DNA of 64,000 bases from DATKZH01 sp964475955 (GCA_964475955.1 CAYYZY010000007.1:1-64000), one strand, 5' to 3'; shown: positions 1 to 9,295, counted from the first letter of the stretch. The notes: generated from the sequence alone by a model not told the origin. Made by a program: numbers and translations.

Positions 1-69
1 CAACTCCCCCCACTCCCCGACCCCAAATCCACTCCAGACGAGTGAAGTCTTACCAAACACCTTTTTCAT
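1..69 (-). CDS. possible N-terminus of an unknown protein, cut by window edge
   Basis: An ATG at 69 on the minus strand opens 23 codons (beginning MKKVFGKTSLVW) that run off the left edge without a stop. A GGAG lies a few bases upstream of the ATG, at suitable Shine-Dalgarno spacing. The stretch is visibly less GC-rich than the rest of the window and lies downstream of the tRNA-Arg 3' end, where integrative elements often start. I do not recognise the peptide, and 23 codons are too few to separate a gene from chance. Confidence 0.25.
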   Translation of the reverse strand, partial: MKKVFGKTSLVWSGFGVGEWGEL

Positions 70-222
70 GGCTCCATCCCTGGATCTGCCAGCGTGAAGT
101 GTAAAACCCTGCTGGCGTAGATACCAAAATGGAGCCGATTAGTAAACTCGAATTGGACAGACCACTAGGTACACTTGAGCGGCCGCAAGAGGCCGAATCG
201 ACGTAAGTCGTTACGCAGCAAG

Positions 223-295
<73 letters not shown>

Positions 296-822
296 TAAGT
301 TGTTTTTCAATTTGGCATTATGACGAAACAAGCATGCCTGTTTGTCTCTTGGCTACTCCCCTTACTACTCCCCGTCTCGCTGGTACAAGGCACTCGGATG
401 TGGGAGCACCCCACTCTAGGACAACGACCGGTGCTGTCGGGGAGCGCCTACCGTGCCCAATTCTACCCGATCCACTCGAGGTGAGAAGCCAGCGAAGCCG
501 TACGCCGGCTTCCCGCTGTTCGCCCACCCATCTGGGCAGTGGGCGAAGAAGATCCGCGGGAGCCGTGCGGGGACTCGCCCTCGCCTTCGGGCCCGAACTG
601 CGGTGTGCAGTCTTCCGGCGCGTGCGCTGGCGCTGTAGGGAACGGCCGCTGTGCCGCTTCGCAGTCGCCGCCGTGGCGGAATTGCCGCCGTTTGAGAAGC
701 GCCGCCGTGGCGGAACGCCGCGGAGGGCGTTCCGTACGGTTGTGAGTTCCGAGCGTCGTCGCCTTGCTCGCCGATCGAGAGCCTGCGCAAGAAAGCGGCG
801 ACGAGTCGCCGCACAAGGCGGC
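296..822. other. intergenic region with one dispersed repeat
   Basis: This 527-base gap lies between tRNA-Arg and the stop of the ExbD-like gene. The open frames in it show no recognisable domain and mostly reflect the GC-rich composition. The only structure I see is a copy of the GTAGGGAACG inverted-repeat element at 635-737. A CATAAT at 317-322 (read on the minus strand) could be the -10 of the tRNA gene, but I see no good -35. Confidence 0.6.
635..737. repeat. GTAGGGAACG-type inverted-repeat element, copy 1
   Basis: The element starts GTAGGGAACGGCC and ends GGGCGTTCCGTAC, so its ends are inverted copies of each other with one mismatch. It shares its ends and inner pieces (GTGCCG, CGCCGCGGAGGGCGTTCC) with copies at 9599-9668, 32259-32325 and 38437-38504. 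This copy is longer and holds an inner duplication of a CGCCGTGGCGGAA-like unit. There is no coding capacity, and it lies between genes. Confidence 0.7.
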
Positions 823-1746
823 TCAGCGCGCAGCCGCTTCGGCAGGTTCCGGCCGGGTGAAGTGGACGCGCTCGATCTGGGCGCCGGCTGCGGCGTCGAG
901 CACCTCGACGACCAGGGCGTGGCGCGTCGGGTCGTCGACCGTCAGCGCCATCTCCACCACGTCGCGCTTCTCGGCCGCCGCGCGCAGGGCGTCTTCCAGG
1001 TCGGCCATCGCGACCGGCTCGCCGTCGACCGTTAGGCTCCCGTCGGCGGCCAGGTCGCGGACCTCGGATCGCGGCTTCTTGCCGCTCACCTCGAAGTAGT
1101 ATCGCCAGCGGTTGCCCACCTCGGGGAAGGCGATCTGGGCGCCCAGCCCGTCGAGCTGCATCAGGTAGTGGCGCGGCGACCGCGTGTTGAAGTGAAGGAC
1201 CCATCGCGCCACGCGCGCGCCGCGGCCGCGCGTGCCGCTGCCGCCCGAGCCGCCGCCGCCCGACGCCTCGCCCTGCTTCAGGTTGGCGTCGAGCTGGGCC
1301 CGGGCTTGGGCGAGCCGGTCGAGGGCCGACTCGGCGATGGCCGTCTCCTCGGCCAGCTCGGTGCCCCGGTCGATCGGCACGACGTCGGGCGCGGGAAGCT
1401 CCGGCCGGTCGACTTCGTCCAGCTCGCCCACCACGACCTCGTCGGGCACGTCGTGCGGCGACGCCTCGTCGGTGCGCAGGGCGGCCGCCGACTCGAAGTC
1501 CTCGCCCTCCTCGTCCGGCGCGTTTTCGTCCTCGCCCACGACGAGCACGTCGACGGCCGGGGGGGCCGGATCGCGCGACGCAAACGGCGTGACCAACACC
1601 ACCGGCAAAAGCACCAGGAAGCAGAACAGGCCGAACGACATCGCCGACGACCAGGCCAGCTCGCCGTTGGGCGAGTAGCGGTCCCAGAACCCGCGGGGCT
1701 CGAACAGATCGTCGTGGACCGGGGCGGCCCTGCGCCGGACGGACAT
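823..1746 (-). CDS. single-pass membrane protein with weakly ExbD/TolR-like C-terminus
   Basis: This 307-residue protein has a short N-terminal cytoplasmic stretch, one hydrophobic helix at about 35-55, a strongly acidic linker (about 70-140), a Gly/Ser-rich hinge (162-172) and a folded C-terminus. The end (about 235-297: LTVDGEPV, then a helix, then VVEVLDAAAGAQIERVHF) recalls the periplasmic domain of ExbD/TolR. The membrane helix lacks the Asp that proton-coupled ExbD proteins carry, so the assignment is tentative. The ATG shares one base with the stop of the preceding gene (TGATG), so it is the last gene of a three-gene operon, probably translationally coupled. A scaffold or envelope role is a guess. 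Confidence 0.75.
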   Translation of the reverse strand: MSVRRRAAPVHDDLFEPRGFWDRYSPNGELAWSSAMSFGLFCFLVLLPVVLVTPFASRDPAPPAVDVLVVGEDENAPDEEGEDFESAAALRTDEASPHDVPDEVVVGELDEVDRPELPAPDVVPIDRGTELAEETAIAESALDRLAQARAQLDANLKQGEASGGGGSGGSGTRGRGARVARWVLHFNTRSPRHYLMQLDGLGAQIAFPEVGNRWRYYFEVSGKKPRSEVRDLAADGSLTVDGEPVAMADLEDALRAAAEKRDVVEMALTVDDPTRHALVVEVLDAAAGAQIERVHFTRPEPAEAAAR

Positions 1747-2663
1747 CACGGGTCTCCACGCTCCTTGAGCCAGGCCCGCCACCGCTTGACGGCCGTGAAA
1801 ACCTCCACCGCCCCGTCGCCCTCGTGCGGCCCGAAGTCCTCGCCCGATAGCCCGCGGAGCGTGCCCCCCGCCTGGGGCCAAAGCTGCTCAGCCATACTCG
1901 GAAGCCGCCGCACCAGCGGCTCGACGGCCCGCGGGTCCTCCAGGCGCCCGAGCAAGGCGAGGGCCGCGCGCTTGCTCGCCGTGTTGAAACGGTCGTGCGC
2001 GACGGCCGCCAGCGCCACGTCGCGGTAGCCGGCCCGGCGCCGGGCGTCGGCCCGGACGATGCGCCGGTCGATCTGCTTCCAGATCAAACCGTTGAGCTCG
2101 GCGTCGCGACCGCCCAGCCACCGCAGGCACTCGGAGATCGGCGCCCGCTGAAACGCCCGGGCTACCTGCTCGCGCGCGGCTTCCGACGTGCGCCGGTCCT
2201 CGGAACCGGCCAACCGCCAGAGGTCGGCAAGCTCGTCGTGCACCTCGGCGTATTTCGGGTCCCTTTGTCCCAACTCCCGGGCGATGGCGCGATGCAGGTC
2301 GGCATCTTCGGCGAGCGCGCGCCCGCGAATCAGCTCGGGCAGGCTCGCGTCGGGGAGCCTGTCCAGGACGCGGGCCATCAGGTACTTTCTCACCTGGGCG
2401 TCGGCGGCGCCCGCGAGGGTCCGCGCGAGGCTCGGGAGTTCGACGTCTTCGAGGAACGTCTGCTGGACCTTCGCGGCCAGGTCGCGTTGCTCCTTCCTTG
2501 CCTTGCGGCCTTCCGCGGCGGCGAGCAGCTCGGCCACGTCGTGCTCGGCCAGGTCGCCCGATCGGGAAGCGGACCGGAGCACCTCGATCAGGTCGTCGTG
2601 ATAGCCGCGGTGCGGCGCGAGCGAGCGGCGCGCACGCCCCGGCAACATCAACTCGTTCTTCAC
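1746..2663 (-). CDS. hypothetical helical, HEAT-like protein
   Basis: A 305-residue protein with no signal peptide or membrane helix. It is nearly all helical and charged, and its last third carries a HEAT-like unit (ALLGRLEDPRAVEPLVRRLP, about 240-265). I place the start at the GTG at 2663, because it overlaps the TGA of the preceding gene in a GTGA arrangement. A longer frame would run back into that gene. It sits between a secreted protein and a membrane protein in one operon, so it could be a cytosolic partner of the membrane protein. The function is unknown; the HEAT assignment is by eye. Confidence 0.75.
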   Translation of the reverse strand: MKNELMLPGRARRSLAPHRGYHDDLIEVLRSASRSGDLAEHDVAELLAAAEGRKARKEQRDLAAKVQQTFLEDVELPSLARTLAGAADAQVRKYLMARVLDRLPDASLPELIRGRALAEDADLHRAIARELGQRDPKYAEVHDELADLWRLAGSEDRRTSEAAREQVARAFQRAPISECLRWLGGRDAELNGLIWKQIDRRIVRADARRRAGYRDVALAAVAHDRFNTASKRAALALLGRLEDPRAVEPLVRRLPSMAEQLWPQAGGTLRGLSGEDFGPHEGDGAVEVFTAVKRWRAWLKERGDP

Positions 2664-3186
2664 CCGACCACCACGGCGGCGCCCTGCCGGCCCAACTGCT
2701 TGAGCAACTGCTTGGCGGCCTCGCGGCACTCGGGCACGCGCGACATGTCGAACTTGGGGAACTCCTCAAGGATGACGTTTTGGGGCGTAAGATGCGCGAG
2801 CACGTCGACGCATTCCGCCGCCTTCCGATTGACCAGCTCCCGCTGCGCCGTCGTGAGCTGCGTCTCGATGCGCCCGGCGACCCGGCCGGGCGGAAGCGCC
2901 GGCTTGCCGGGGGCCGTCGGCGCCGGGTTCGACGGTTGGGCCGGGGCACCGGACGACGGTGCCTTCCGGGTGAGGATCGTCTCCTCCACTTCCGGGACGA
3001 TCTCCTTGATGTCGACCAGCCACTCGTCCAACGAGGAGGTGCTCAGCACGGTGTTTGTGAAAACCCGTGGGCTTCGGCCGCTTGAGCGGAGGCCAGCAAG
3101 AGGAACGCCCCCGCCACGACGAGGAAGACTCGCCGCCTGGAAGAGCCGGCGCAAGAGAACCACGGCTTGTGCGCGGCAGCCGCCAT
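2660..3186 (-). pseudogene. secreted hypothetical protein, interrupted by an apparent frameshift at about 3059-3062
   Basis: The ATG at 3186 follows a perfect Shine-Dalgarno (GGGAGGATCTC) and encodes a clear signal peptide (MAAAAHKPWFS..RRRVFLVVAGAFLLLASAQAAEA). After about 47 codons this frame stops. The body of the protein continues in another frame (FTNTVLSTSSLDEWLVDIK... to GAAVVVG) and ends at 2660. One extra T in the TTTT run at 3059-3062 would join the two frames into a secreted protein of about 175 residues. The body has a Pro-rich linker and the pattern LTTAQRELVNRKAAECVDVL; I do not recognise it. It is the first gene of the operon with 1746-2663 and 823-1746. It may be a real mutation or a homopolymer sequencing error. 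Confidence 0.7.
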
Positions 3187-3319
3187 GAGATCCTCCCTGT
3201 TCCGAGCACGAAGGACGCCCCTCATTGTAGTGGGCCAAGGAAGACCACGCAAGCGAGCGGCGCGCCGTCCTCGGCTCGCGCCTATCGGAGTAACCAGGGC
3301 TCTCAGCTTGGAGGGCGAA

Positions 3320-6154
3320 TCACCGCTCGAACCCCCACACGGTGAGCGAGCCGTCGCGGGAACCGGCGGTCAGGTGGCGGCCGCGGCGGCTCCAGCCCAC
3401 GGACGTCACCGCCGACGGGGCCCGGAACTCGCGGATCGGCTGGCCGGTGAGCACGTCGAATACGATCACCCGCCCGTCGTCGGTCCCGGCGGCAAGCGAT
3501 CGATCGCCCGGGTGCCAGGCCAACGCCGTGAACTCACTCACCGGCCCGCCCGTCAAAGCGGAGCCCGCGGCCGGCAGCGCAAGCGACCAGCGCAGACCCC
3601 GCAGGTGGTGGTACTCCCAGATCTCGATCCCGTTTTCCATGACGGCCAGCCGGTCGCCGTCGCCTGCCCAGGCCAGCCCGCGGCACGGGCCGGCCGGACG
3701 ATTCACCACGCGGAGCTCTCCGTTGGAGAGCATCTCGCGCAGCTCCGGGTTTCCGGTGATCATGCCGCGAAAGGAGTCGAGCCGCACGTCGATCCGGCCG
3801 AAGACGGGGAGGAAACGCCCTGTCTCCCAGATCCAGACCAGGCCCTCCTCGTCGGCCAGGGCCACCTGGCGCCGGTTCTCGGGATGCCACGCCACGCCGC
3901 AGATGCCCTGGAAGCTGCTCGTGGCGCGCCGCACGCCGGGGCCTTCCTTCGAGGGACCGAACACGCACAACTCCCCCGAAGCGAGCCCCGCGGCCAGGTT
4001 CGTCCCGTTGGGCGACCAGTCGATGCACCGCACGGGCGACCCGGCCTCGAGTTCCTGGGGCAGGCCCGACGACGCGGCCGCGTTGAACAGCCGGAGCTTC
4101 TGGTCGCTGCCGGCTACCGCGATCAGCGACCGCCGGGGCTGGGCGCTCTCAGGGCACCAGGCGGCGTCGGTTACCATCGTGTGCTCCGTTAGGCTCCGCA
4201 CCATCTCGCCCGACCACGGGTCCCAGAGCTTCGTCGTCGTATCGCCCGCCGTGGCCACGCGATCACCGGCCGGGCTCCAGCCGACCCAGCAGACGGGCCC
4301 TTGATGGGCGGGAATCTGAAGGAGATGGTCGGGGGGCGGCTGCGCGGCGCCCGGCGTCGGAAGCACCCCGCCGAGCCCCGCGGAGACCACCTCGCTGGCG
4401 ACCGCGCCCGACGCTTCGGCCATCGCCGGCTCGTCCTCCGGCTGAGGTTTCGGTTCAACCACCGGTTCCCGTTCGGGGGCGGACTCCGGCTCCGGTTTCG
4501 TCGCGGGCTTGGCTTCGGGCGTTCGCTCGGCGGCCGATGCGTCGTCCTCCGGCTGGCCAGCGTCCGCGTCATCTCCCGGCCCTTCGCCCGGCGGCTTCGG
4601 GGCCGGCGGTTCGGTAACGGCCGCTTCCGACGGATTGGGCCGACGCTCGGGGCGACGATGAGCACCGCGCGGCCGATCGGGAAGCCCCACGAGTGAGGCC
4701 AGCTCCTTCGGCGCCCGGAGGCTCCCGCCCAGCGACTGCTCCAAGCGGCGCATGTCGCGCCAGACGGCCTTGCTCTCGGAAGCCATGGAGAAGAAAACCA
4801 TGTGCCGGACGTCGTCCAGCCAGGCCTTGACCTCGTCGGGGGCCGCCACGCCCCCCTCGCGCGCCGGGCCGAGCCGGGTTCGGGCTTCGCAATACGCCTC
4901 CCCGGCCTCGGGCCATTGTTCGAGGCGGGTATGACACCAGGCGCGCAGCGCGTACTCCCGCTCGAGCCCGGCAAGGCCGGGGAACTCGGAACAGATCGCC
5001 TCGAGGCCGTCGATCGTGGTCTCGTAATCCGGCGGCTCCTCGCCGAGCCACCGTATCGTTTCCTCGAACCGTGCCCGACGGATCCGCTCGCGCGACTCCA
5101 TGCTCAAAGGCGCCGGGGGAACCGGCGGGCTCGGCTCCCGGTTCAGCCAATGCACGGCGAGCAGCGTCAGCCCCACCAAAACGGCGCCCGCCATGGCCAG
5201 GCGCGCGCGCCGCGACCGGCCGAAACCGCGGACGATCCGCCGCACCGCGCCGCCGACGCGGCCCGACTTCGGCTCGCCGGCCTCGCGCTGGTCGGCGACT
5301 TCGTGCTCGGCGTAGACGCGGGGGAGCCGGGGCGGCTTGCGACGGCCCGCGGCCGACGCGCCGGACCGGCCCCGTTTGCCGGCCTTTTCCTCATCGCCTC
5401 GTGCGCGCAGGGTCCGGCCCAACACGTCGGCCCGGCCGCTCACCGGAAACAGCTCGACGAGCAACTGGTCCCGCGCCTCGATCTGCGGTTCGCAGAGGCC
5501 GAAGGCGATCGCTTCGGCCCGGTCGGGGTGGACGCGGCGCTCGGTTTCCAGCCACGCGCGCAACCGGCCGAGGTCCCAGAGCGTGCTGTCGTTGCCGTGA
5601 TCGCGGACGTAGTCGTTGTGGAGTTGGGCGAGGATGGGCCGGTGGTACTGCTGAAAGGCGCTCGGGCCGGAAAGCGCGGTTTCCGCCTCGTCGAGCTCCG
5701 CGATCAGCCGCTCGGCGGGCGCGGCCGTGCCGTCGTCGGGCGCGCAGGTTGCGAGGTGCTCCTTGGCCGCACGGACCGTGTCGACCAGGTGGCCGCGCCC
5801 GGGCGCGAAGCGATGGGCGTCGACCAACTCGTAGAAATCGGCCGGCTTTCGGCCGCTTTCCAGCCAGCGATCCACGACGCGGCGAAGCCGGAGCCGGTCG
5901 TAAGCCTCGCGTTGGTCGGGATCGACGAGGCAGTCGAGGGCCTGCGAAAGCTCGTTGAGAAGCTGCGTCACCTCGGCGGCATACTGGCCGAGGGCCCGAG
6001 TGCGGACCTGCTCGATGCGGTCCATGGCGGCATCGTCGATCCGGGCCCGGTCGGTCTCGTCGTCGGGCACGCCGACCAGGTCGTAGTAGCTCGGCGGCCG
6101 GCGCTCGACCGGGATCTTCAACCACTGCCGGTACGGATCCAACTGCCGGTTCAT
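3320..6154 (-). CDS. membrane-anchored protein with J-like N-terminus and C-terminal WD40 repeats
   Basis: A 944-residue protein in four parts. Residues 1-110 (PYRQWLKIP..PSYYDLVGV, ending in DPDQREAYD) resemble the J-domain-like module that planctomycetes fuse to kinases and propellers. There is a single membrane helix at about 316-336, a region rich in Pro, Glu and Lys before the propeller, and WD40 repeats over roughly the last 300 residues (TTTKLWDPWSG, LVWIWETGR, GSLTVWGFER). I prefer the ATG at 6154 (MNRQLDPY), because the longer frame has a low-complexity N-terminus and GAGGAAACC lies just upstream. Topology suggests a cytoplasmic J-like part and a periplasmic propeller. The role is not known; a protein-interaction scaffold is likely. 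Confidence 0.85.
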   Translation of the reverse strand: MNRQLDPYRQWLKIPVERRPPSYYDLVGVPDDETDRARIDDAAMDRIEQVRTRALGQYAAEVTQLLNELSQALDCLVDPDQREAYDRLRLRRVVDRWLESGRKPADFYELVDAHRFAPGRGHLVDTVRAAKEHLATCAPDDGTAAPAERLIAELDEAETALSGPSAFQQYHRPILAQLHNDYVRDHGNDSTLWDLGRLRAWLETERRVHPDRAEAIAFGLCEPQIEARDQLLVELFPVSGRADVLGRTLRARGDEEKAGKRGRSGASAAGRRKPPRLPRVYAEHEVADQREAGEPKSGRVGGAVRRIVRGFGRSRRARLAMAGAVLVGLTLLAVHWLNREPSPPVPPAPLSMESRERIRRARFEETIRWLGEEPPDYETTIDGLEAICSEFPGLAGLEREYALRAWCHTRLEQWPEAGEAYCEARTRLGPAREGGVAAPDEVKAWLDDVRHMVFFSMASESKAVWRDMRRLEQSLGGSLRAPKELASLVGLPDRPRGAHRRPERRPNPSEAAVTEPPAPKPPGEGPGDDADAGQPEDDASAAERTPEAKPATKPEPESAPEREPVVEPKPQPEDEPAMAEASGAVASEVVSAGLGGVLPTPGAAQPPPDHLLQIPAHQGPVCWVGWSPAGDRVATAGDTTTKLWDPWSGEMVRSLTEHTMVTDAAWCPESAQPRRSLIAVAGSDQKLRLFNAAASSGLPQELEAGSPVRCIDWSPNGTNLAAGLASGELCVFGPSKEGPGVRRATSSFQGICGVAWHPENRRQVALADEEGLVWIWETGRFLPVFGRIDVRLDSFRGMITGNPELREMLSNGELRVVNRPAGPCRGLAWAGDGDRLAVMENGIEIWEYHHLRGLRWSLALPAAGSALTGGPVSEFTALAWHPGDRSLAAGTDDGRVIVFDVLTGQPIREFRAPSAVTSVGWSRRGRHLTAGSRDGSLTVWGFER

Positions 6155-6398
6155 CCGCTCGGTTTCCTCGCCGCGAACCGTGGGCGGACCCAAGCCCGAA
6201 CCCCCGACGAAAAGCCCGCCCGAAGGACGCAATCCACGCCCCAACGGTCGATCCCCCGACCCCTCCATTCTATTCCCCCGGCCAGGGACTGCAATCGGGG
6301 GTGTTTCGTACCCCGATGGAAGGGGCGGGGGCTGGCGGCTCGCCGTGGTCCGGCCTGCGTGGTTCGGGCTCGGTTCCGCGTCGAGAGCGGCGGCCGGG

Positions 6399-7382
6399 CT
6401 ACTGCGTCGCCCCCTCTTTCGGCCGGACGTGCGCGCGAAGGTGCCACACCGATACGATCAGTACGAGCATCCCCAGCACCAAGCCAACCACGTTGGGCGT
6501 ATCGCCCACCAGCTCGACGCCATACGCGGTCTTCACGCTAGAGAACGCGTTGTTCAGCGCGTGGCAGATCATGGCCGGAACGACGCTGCCGGTCCATTCG
6601 GTCAAATAGCCGAGGTAGACGCCCAGCCCGAAGGCGAACAGCGCATGGACCGGATCGAGGTGCATCGCACCGAACAGCACGGAAGTCCACAGGACCCCCC
6701 AGCCCGGGCCCCAACGGCGGCTGAACCGGGTTTGGATGTACCCTCGGAACAGCAACTCCTCGGCGATCCCCGGGGCGATGCCGAGCACGACGACCACGGC
6801 CGCCAGGTTCGCGCCCCTCAGGCTGGTGACGATCTCCGTCAGCCCGCTTAGCGCCGGCGACTGGGGAAGCACTTCCAGGGCGGAGAGGGCGCCGAAGACG
6901 ATCCCGATTGCCAGCACGCCGAAGGCGTGGATCGTCATCCCGGTGGGAGAGATCTTCGCCCGCCGAAACCGCAAGCGCTCGCGCCACGCGACCGGCGAGA
7001 GGACCGCCGCCCCGAGCGCCGCCACGCCGAACACGATCATCGTCGCCGCCACGGTGACCAGCAGCCCGACCAGGCTCTGGCTCACCGCGAGCAGGGCGTC
7101 GGCGAATTCCGACGGCGAGAGATCCTCCGCGCCGTGCAGCCAGGCGGTCAAGAGCACCAGCAGCGCGATCACGACGCCGAAGTTAATCGCCATCGTGCCG
7201 AAAAAGACCACCCACACCGTCCACACCCGTGGCCGCTTCTTGCGCGCGGTCGGCGTACCCGGCACCGGGTCCCCTTCCGCTTGCGACCCGCCCGGCTCGC
7301 GGGGCGCCGCGAACGGATCCTCCGGCAGCAAGACGGGCTCGACAGGCTCTTCCGCCGGACCACGTGCTTCGTCGTCGCTCAC
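6399..7382 (-). CDS. CPBP family intramembrane metalloprotease
   Basis: A 327-residue integral membrane protein. After a Pro/Glu-rich cytoplasmic N-terminus come about seven or eight hydrophobic segments. The CPBP (Abi, Rce1-like) signature is complete: EELLFRGYIQTRF (Glu208, Glu209, Arg213), FGAMH (His241) and CHALNN (His274, Asn278). These residues bind the metal or catalyse cleavage in this family. The start is the GTG at 7382, with AAAGGCG upstream; the open frame continues far upstream but loses resemblance to any protein and enters a repeat and the sulfatase gene. The substrate cannot be inferred. Confidence 0.9.
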   Translation of the reverse strand: MSDDEARGPAEEPVEPVLLPEDPFAAPREPGGSQAEGDPVPGTPTARKKRPRVWTVWVVFFGTMAINFGVVIALLVLLTAWLHGAEDLSPSEFADALLAVSQSLVGLLVTVAATMIVFGVAALGAAVLSPVAWRERLRFRRAKISPTGMTIHAFGVLAIGIVFGALSALEVLPQSPALSGLTEIVTSLRGANLAAVVVVLGIAPGIAEELLFRGYIQTRFSRRWGPGWGVLWTSVLFGAMHLDPVHALFAFGLGVYLGYLTEWTGSVVPAMICHALNNAFSSVKTAYGVELVGDTPNVVGLVLGMLVLIVSVWHLRAHVRPKEGATQ

Positions 7383-7438
7383 GGGTTTCGCCTTTAGAGT
7401 CTCTGGCCGTGATGATGCGCGTCTGGTGCGCGCATGTT

Positions 7439-7495
7439 GTGGGGCACGTTTCCAACGTGCCATTGGGTTGTGGGCACGTTGGAAACGTGCCCCAC
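7439..7495. repeat. GTGGGGCACG-type palindromic repeat, copy 1
   Basis: The unit is GTGGGGCACGTTTCCAACGT followed by GCC, a short spacer, and GGGCACGTTGGAAACGTG CCCCAC: a long imperfect palindrome with two inner hairpins. It lies between the CPBP protease start and the sulfatase stop. Other copies are at 9249-9295, 14705-14751, 27423-27550 and 28398-28444. Confidence 0.85.
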
Positions 7496-7629
7496 GTTCG
7501 GATGGCGCCTCGTGCGAGGGGCCGTCATCAACGTTCGAATTTGCCCGGCAGTCGGTACCCTCCGTGTGTCGCAAACGGCGGACCGCACGCGGCGTGTGGG
7601 CTGTCACTGAGACCGGGGACCTCGGTCGG

Positions 7630-9180
7630 TCACTCCTCGCGCAGCGCTTCTTCGCGCGTGGGGTCGTGGGGTTGGCAACAGTGGTCGAGGATGGCCATGG
7701 GGTCGTCGGTCTGCGGGATTTGGTCGGGCAGCCGGCTCGTGCGCTGGAGGTGGTCGACCAACACCGAGACGTAGTACGCCACGCGCCGTTGATGCTCGGG
7801 GCGCTCGGCCAGGTTGGTGAACTCGCCCGGGTCGGCCACCGTGTCGAACAGCTTGAGCGTGGGTCCGGGAAGCGGGTAGTCCTCGCCCGGATCGTAGCCG
7901 TCGGGGCGGCGGCGCTTGCCGCGAATGTAGACGAGCTTCCATCGGTCGTCGCGGACCATGACCTCGTCGGCCCAGGCGTACTCGACGAACACGTGCTCGC
8001 GGTGCACGCCGGTCCGGCCTTCCAGAAGCGGCACGAGGCTCCGCCCCTGCACGTCGTCGGGCACGGGCAGCCCGCACAGCTCGAGGATGGTCGGCATGAC
8101 GTCGATGAACTCGACCAGCGCCGAGGTGCTCTGCCCGGCCGCGACCCGTTTGGGATACCGAATGAAAAGCGGCGCGCGCACGGCCGGCTCGTAGGAGCAG
8201 TGTTTTTCGAAGCGCCCGTGCTGGCCCAGCATGTAGCCGTGGTCGCCGAGGTAGACGACGATCGTGTCGTCGGCCTGACCGCTCCGCTCCAGGGCGTCGA
8301 GCACGATGCCCATGTTCTTGTCGGTGAACTCGGTCGACGTGTAGTACGACGCCTGCACGCGCCGTTTCTCCTCGTCGGCCAGGTCGCGGAAGACGGCCGG
8401 GATCTGCGCGTCGTCTTCCGGGCCGATCTCGGGCACCTCGAACCGGGCCGGGTCGTGCCGGCCGCGGTACTCAAGCGGGAACCGGAACGGCGAATGCGGC
8501 GTGGTCAGGCTCACCACGCAGCACCACGGCCGGTCGTGCTTCGCGGTGATGAAGGCTTCGCCCCGGCGGGCGAACCAGGTGTCCCACATCAGCTCGTCGC
8601 GGAGTCCGAAGGGGAGGTAGACGCCGTTGATCCACAGCCGGGCCGGATCGCGGAACGGCTTCCACTTGGGGAGCACGTCGGGGCTCGTGTCGTCGACCGC
8701 TTGCCCCTGCTCTTTGAGCCAGCGCCGCCACTGGCCGATGAAGAGCACCTCGTCGAACCCGTGCTTCAGGCCGCTGTTGAAGTGGGTTTTCCCGAACCAG
8801 GCCGTGTCGTATCCTGCTTCCTTCAGCACCTCGCCGAGCGTGACCGCCGAGGCCGGAAGCGGCGTGCGGAGCACCGTCACGCCGACCGAGCGCGGGTACC
8901 TGCCCGTGATGAACGCGGCGCGCGACGCCGAGCAGACCGGGCTGTTGCAGTAGGCGCGGTCGAACCGCATCCCGTCGGCGGCGAGCCGATCGAGGTTCGG
9001 CGTGCGCACGATCGGGTTGCCGTAGCAGCCGGTCACGTAGGCCGCGTGATCGTCGCTCACGAGCCACAGGACGTTGGGCCTCTCGGCGGCGCGAAGCGCC
9101 GGCGTGTGCGCGAGGCCCCAGAACACCCCGAGGGCGAGCATCGCCGTGCGGAATGCGACGGCATGGGTGAGATACTTCAT
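7630..9180 (-). CDS. secreted sulfatase (arylsulfatase/iduronate-2-sulfatase-like)
   Basis: A 516-residue protein with an N-terminal signal peptide (MKYLTHAVAFRTAMLALGVFW, cut near Ala-Glu at about 31-33). The type I sulfatase core follows: RPNVLWLVSDDH with metal-binding Asp43/Asp44, then the CSASR motif (Cys83 to Arg87), whose Cys is converted to formylglycine by a maturase. The metal-binding GDHGYMLGQHG motif appears later. It hydrolyses a sulfate ester, presumably on a polysaccharide, outside the cytoplasm. I chose the ATG at 9180 (MKYLTH, GGGAGCGGCTCC region upstream) over a longer frame that reads through a dispersed repeat. No carbohydrate-utilisation genes adjoin it, so the substrate is open. 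Confidence 0.93.
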   Translation of the reverse strand: MKYLTHAVAFRTAMLALGVFWGLAHTPALRAAERPNVLWLVSDDHAAYVTGCYGNPIVRTPNLDRLAADGMRFDRAYCNSPVCSASRAAFITGRYPRSVGVTVLRTPLPASAVTLGEVLKEAGYDTAWFGKTHFNSGLKHGFDEVLFIGQWRRWLKEQGQAVDDTSPDVLPKWKPFRDPARLWINGVYLPFGLRDELMWDTWFARRGEAFITAKHDRPWCCVVSLTTPHSPFRFPLEYRGRHDPARFEVPEIGPEDDAQIPAVFRDLADEEKRRVQASYYTSTEFTDKNMGIVLDALERSGQADDTIVVYLGDHGYMLGQHGRFEKHCSYEPAVRAPLFIRYPKRVAAGQSTSALVEFIDVMPTILELCGLPVPDDVQGRSLVPLLEGRTGVHREHVFVEYAWADEVMVRDDRWKLVYIRGKRRRPDGYDPGEDYPLPGPTLKLFDTVADPGEFTNLAERPEHQRRVAYYVSVLVDHLQRTSRLPDQIPQTDDPMAILDHCCQPHDPTREEALREE

Positions 9181-9248
9181 CGGGAGCGGCTCCTTGCGGG
9201 CGGGTTGTTGAGACGGCGACTGGGAGAACGCGGCCGGGGCGGCACACC

Positions 9249-9295
9249 GTGGGGCACGATTCCATCGTGCCGGGCACGTTGGAAACGTGCCCCAC
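9249..9295. repeat. GTGGGGCACG-type palindromic repeat, copy 2
   Basis: Reads GTGGGGCACGATTCCATCGT GCC, then GGGCACGTTGGAAACGTG CCCCAC, i.e. two adjacent hairpins within a larger palindrome. It lies 69 bases upstream of the sulfatase start and is nearly identical to the copy at 14705-14751. Confidence 0.85.

Noticed and set aside
334..1035. 233-codon plus-strand frame after tRNA-Arg
   Set aside because: Overlaps the end of the ExbD-like gene and a dispersed repeat; the Arg-rich translation has no domain.
4802..6541. 579-codon plus-strand frame opposite the WD40 protein
   Set aside because: Shadow of the minus-strand gene; composition only.
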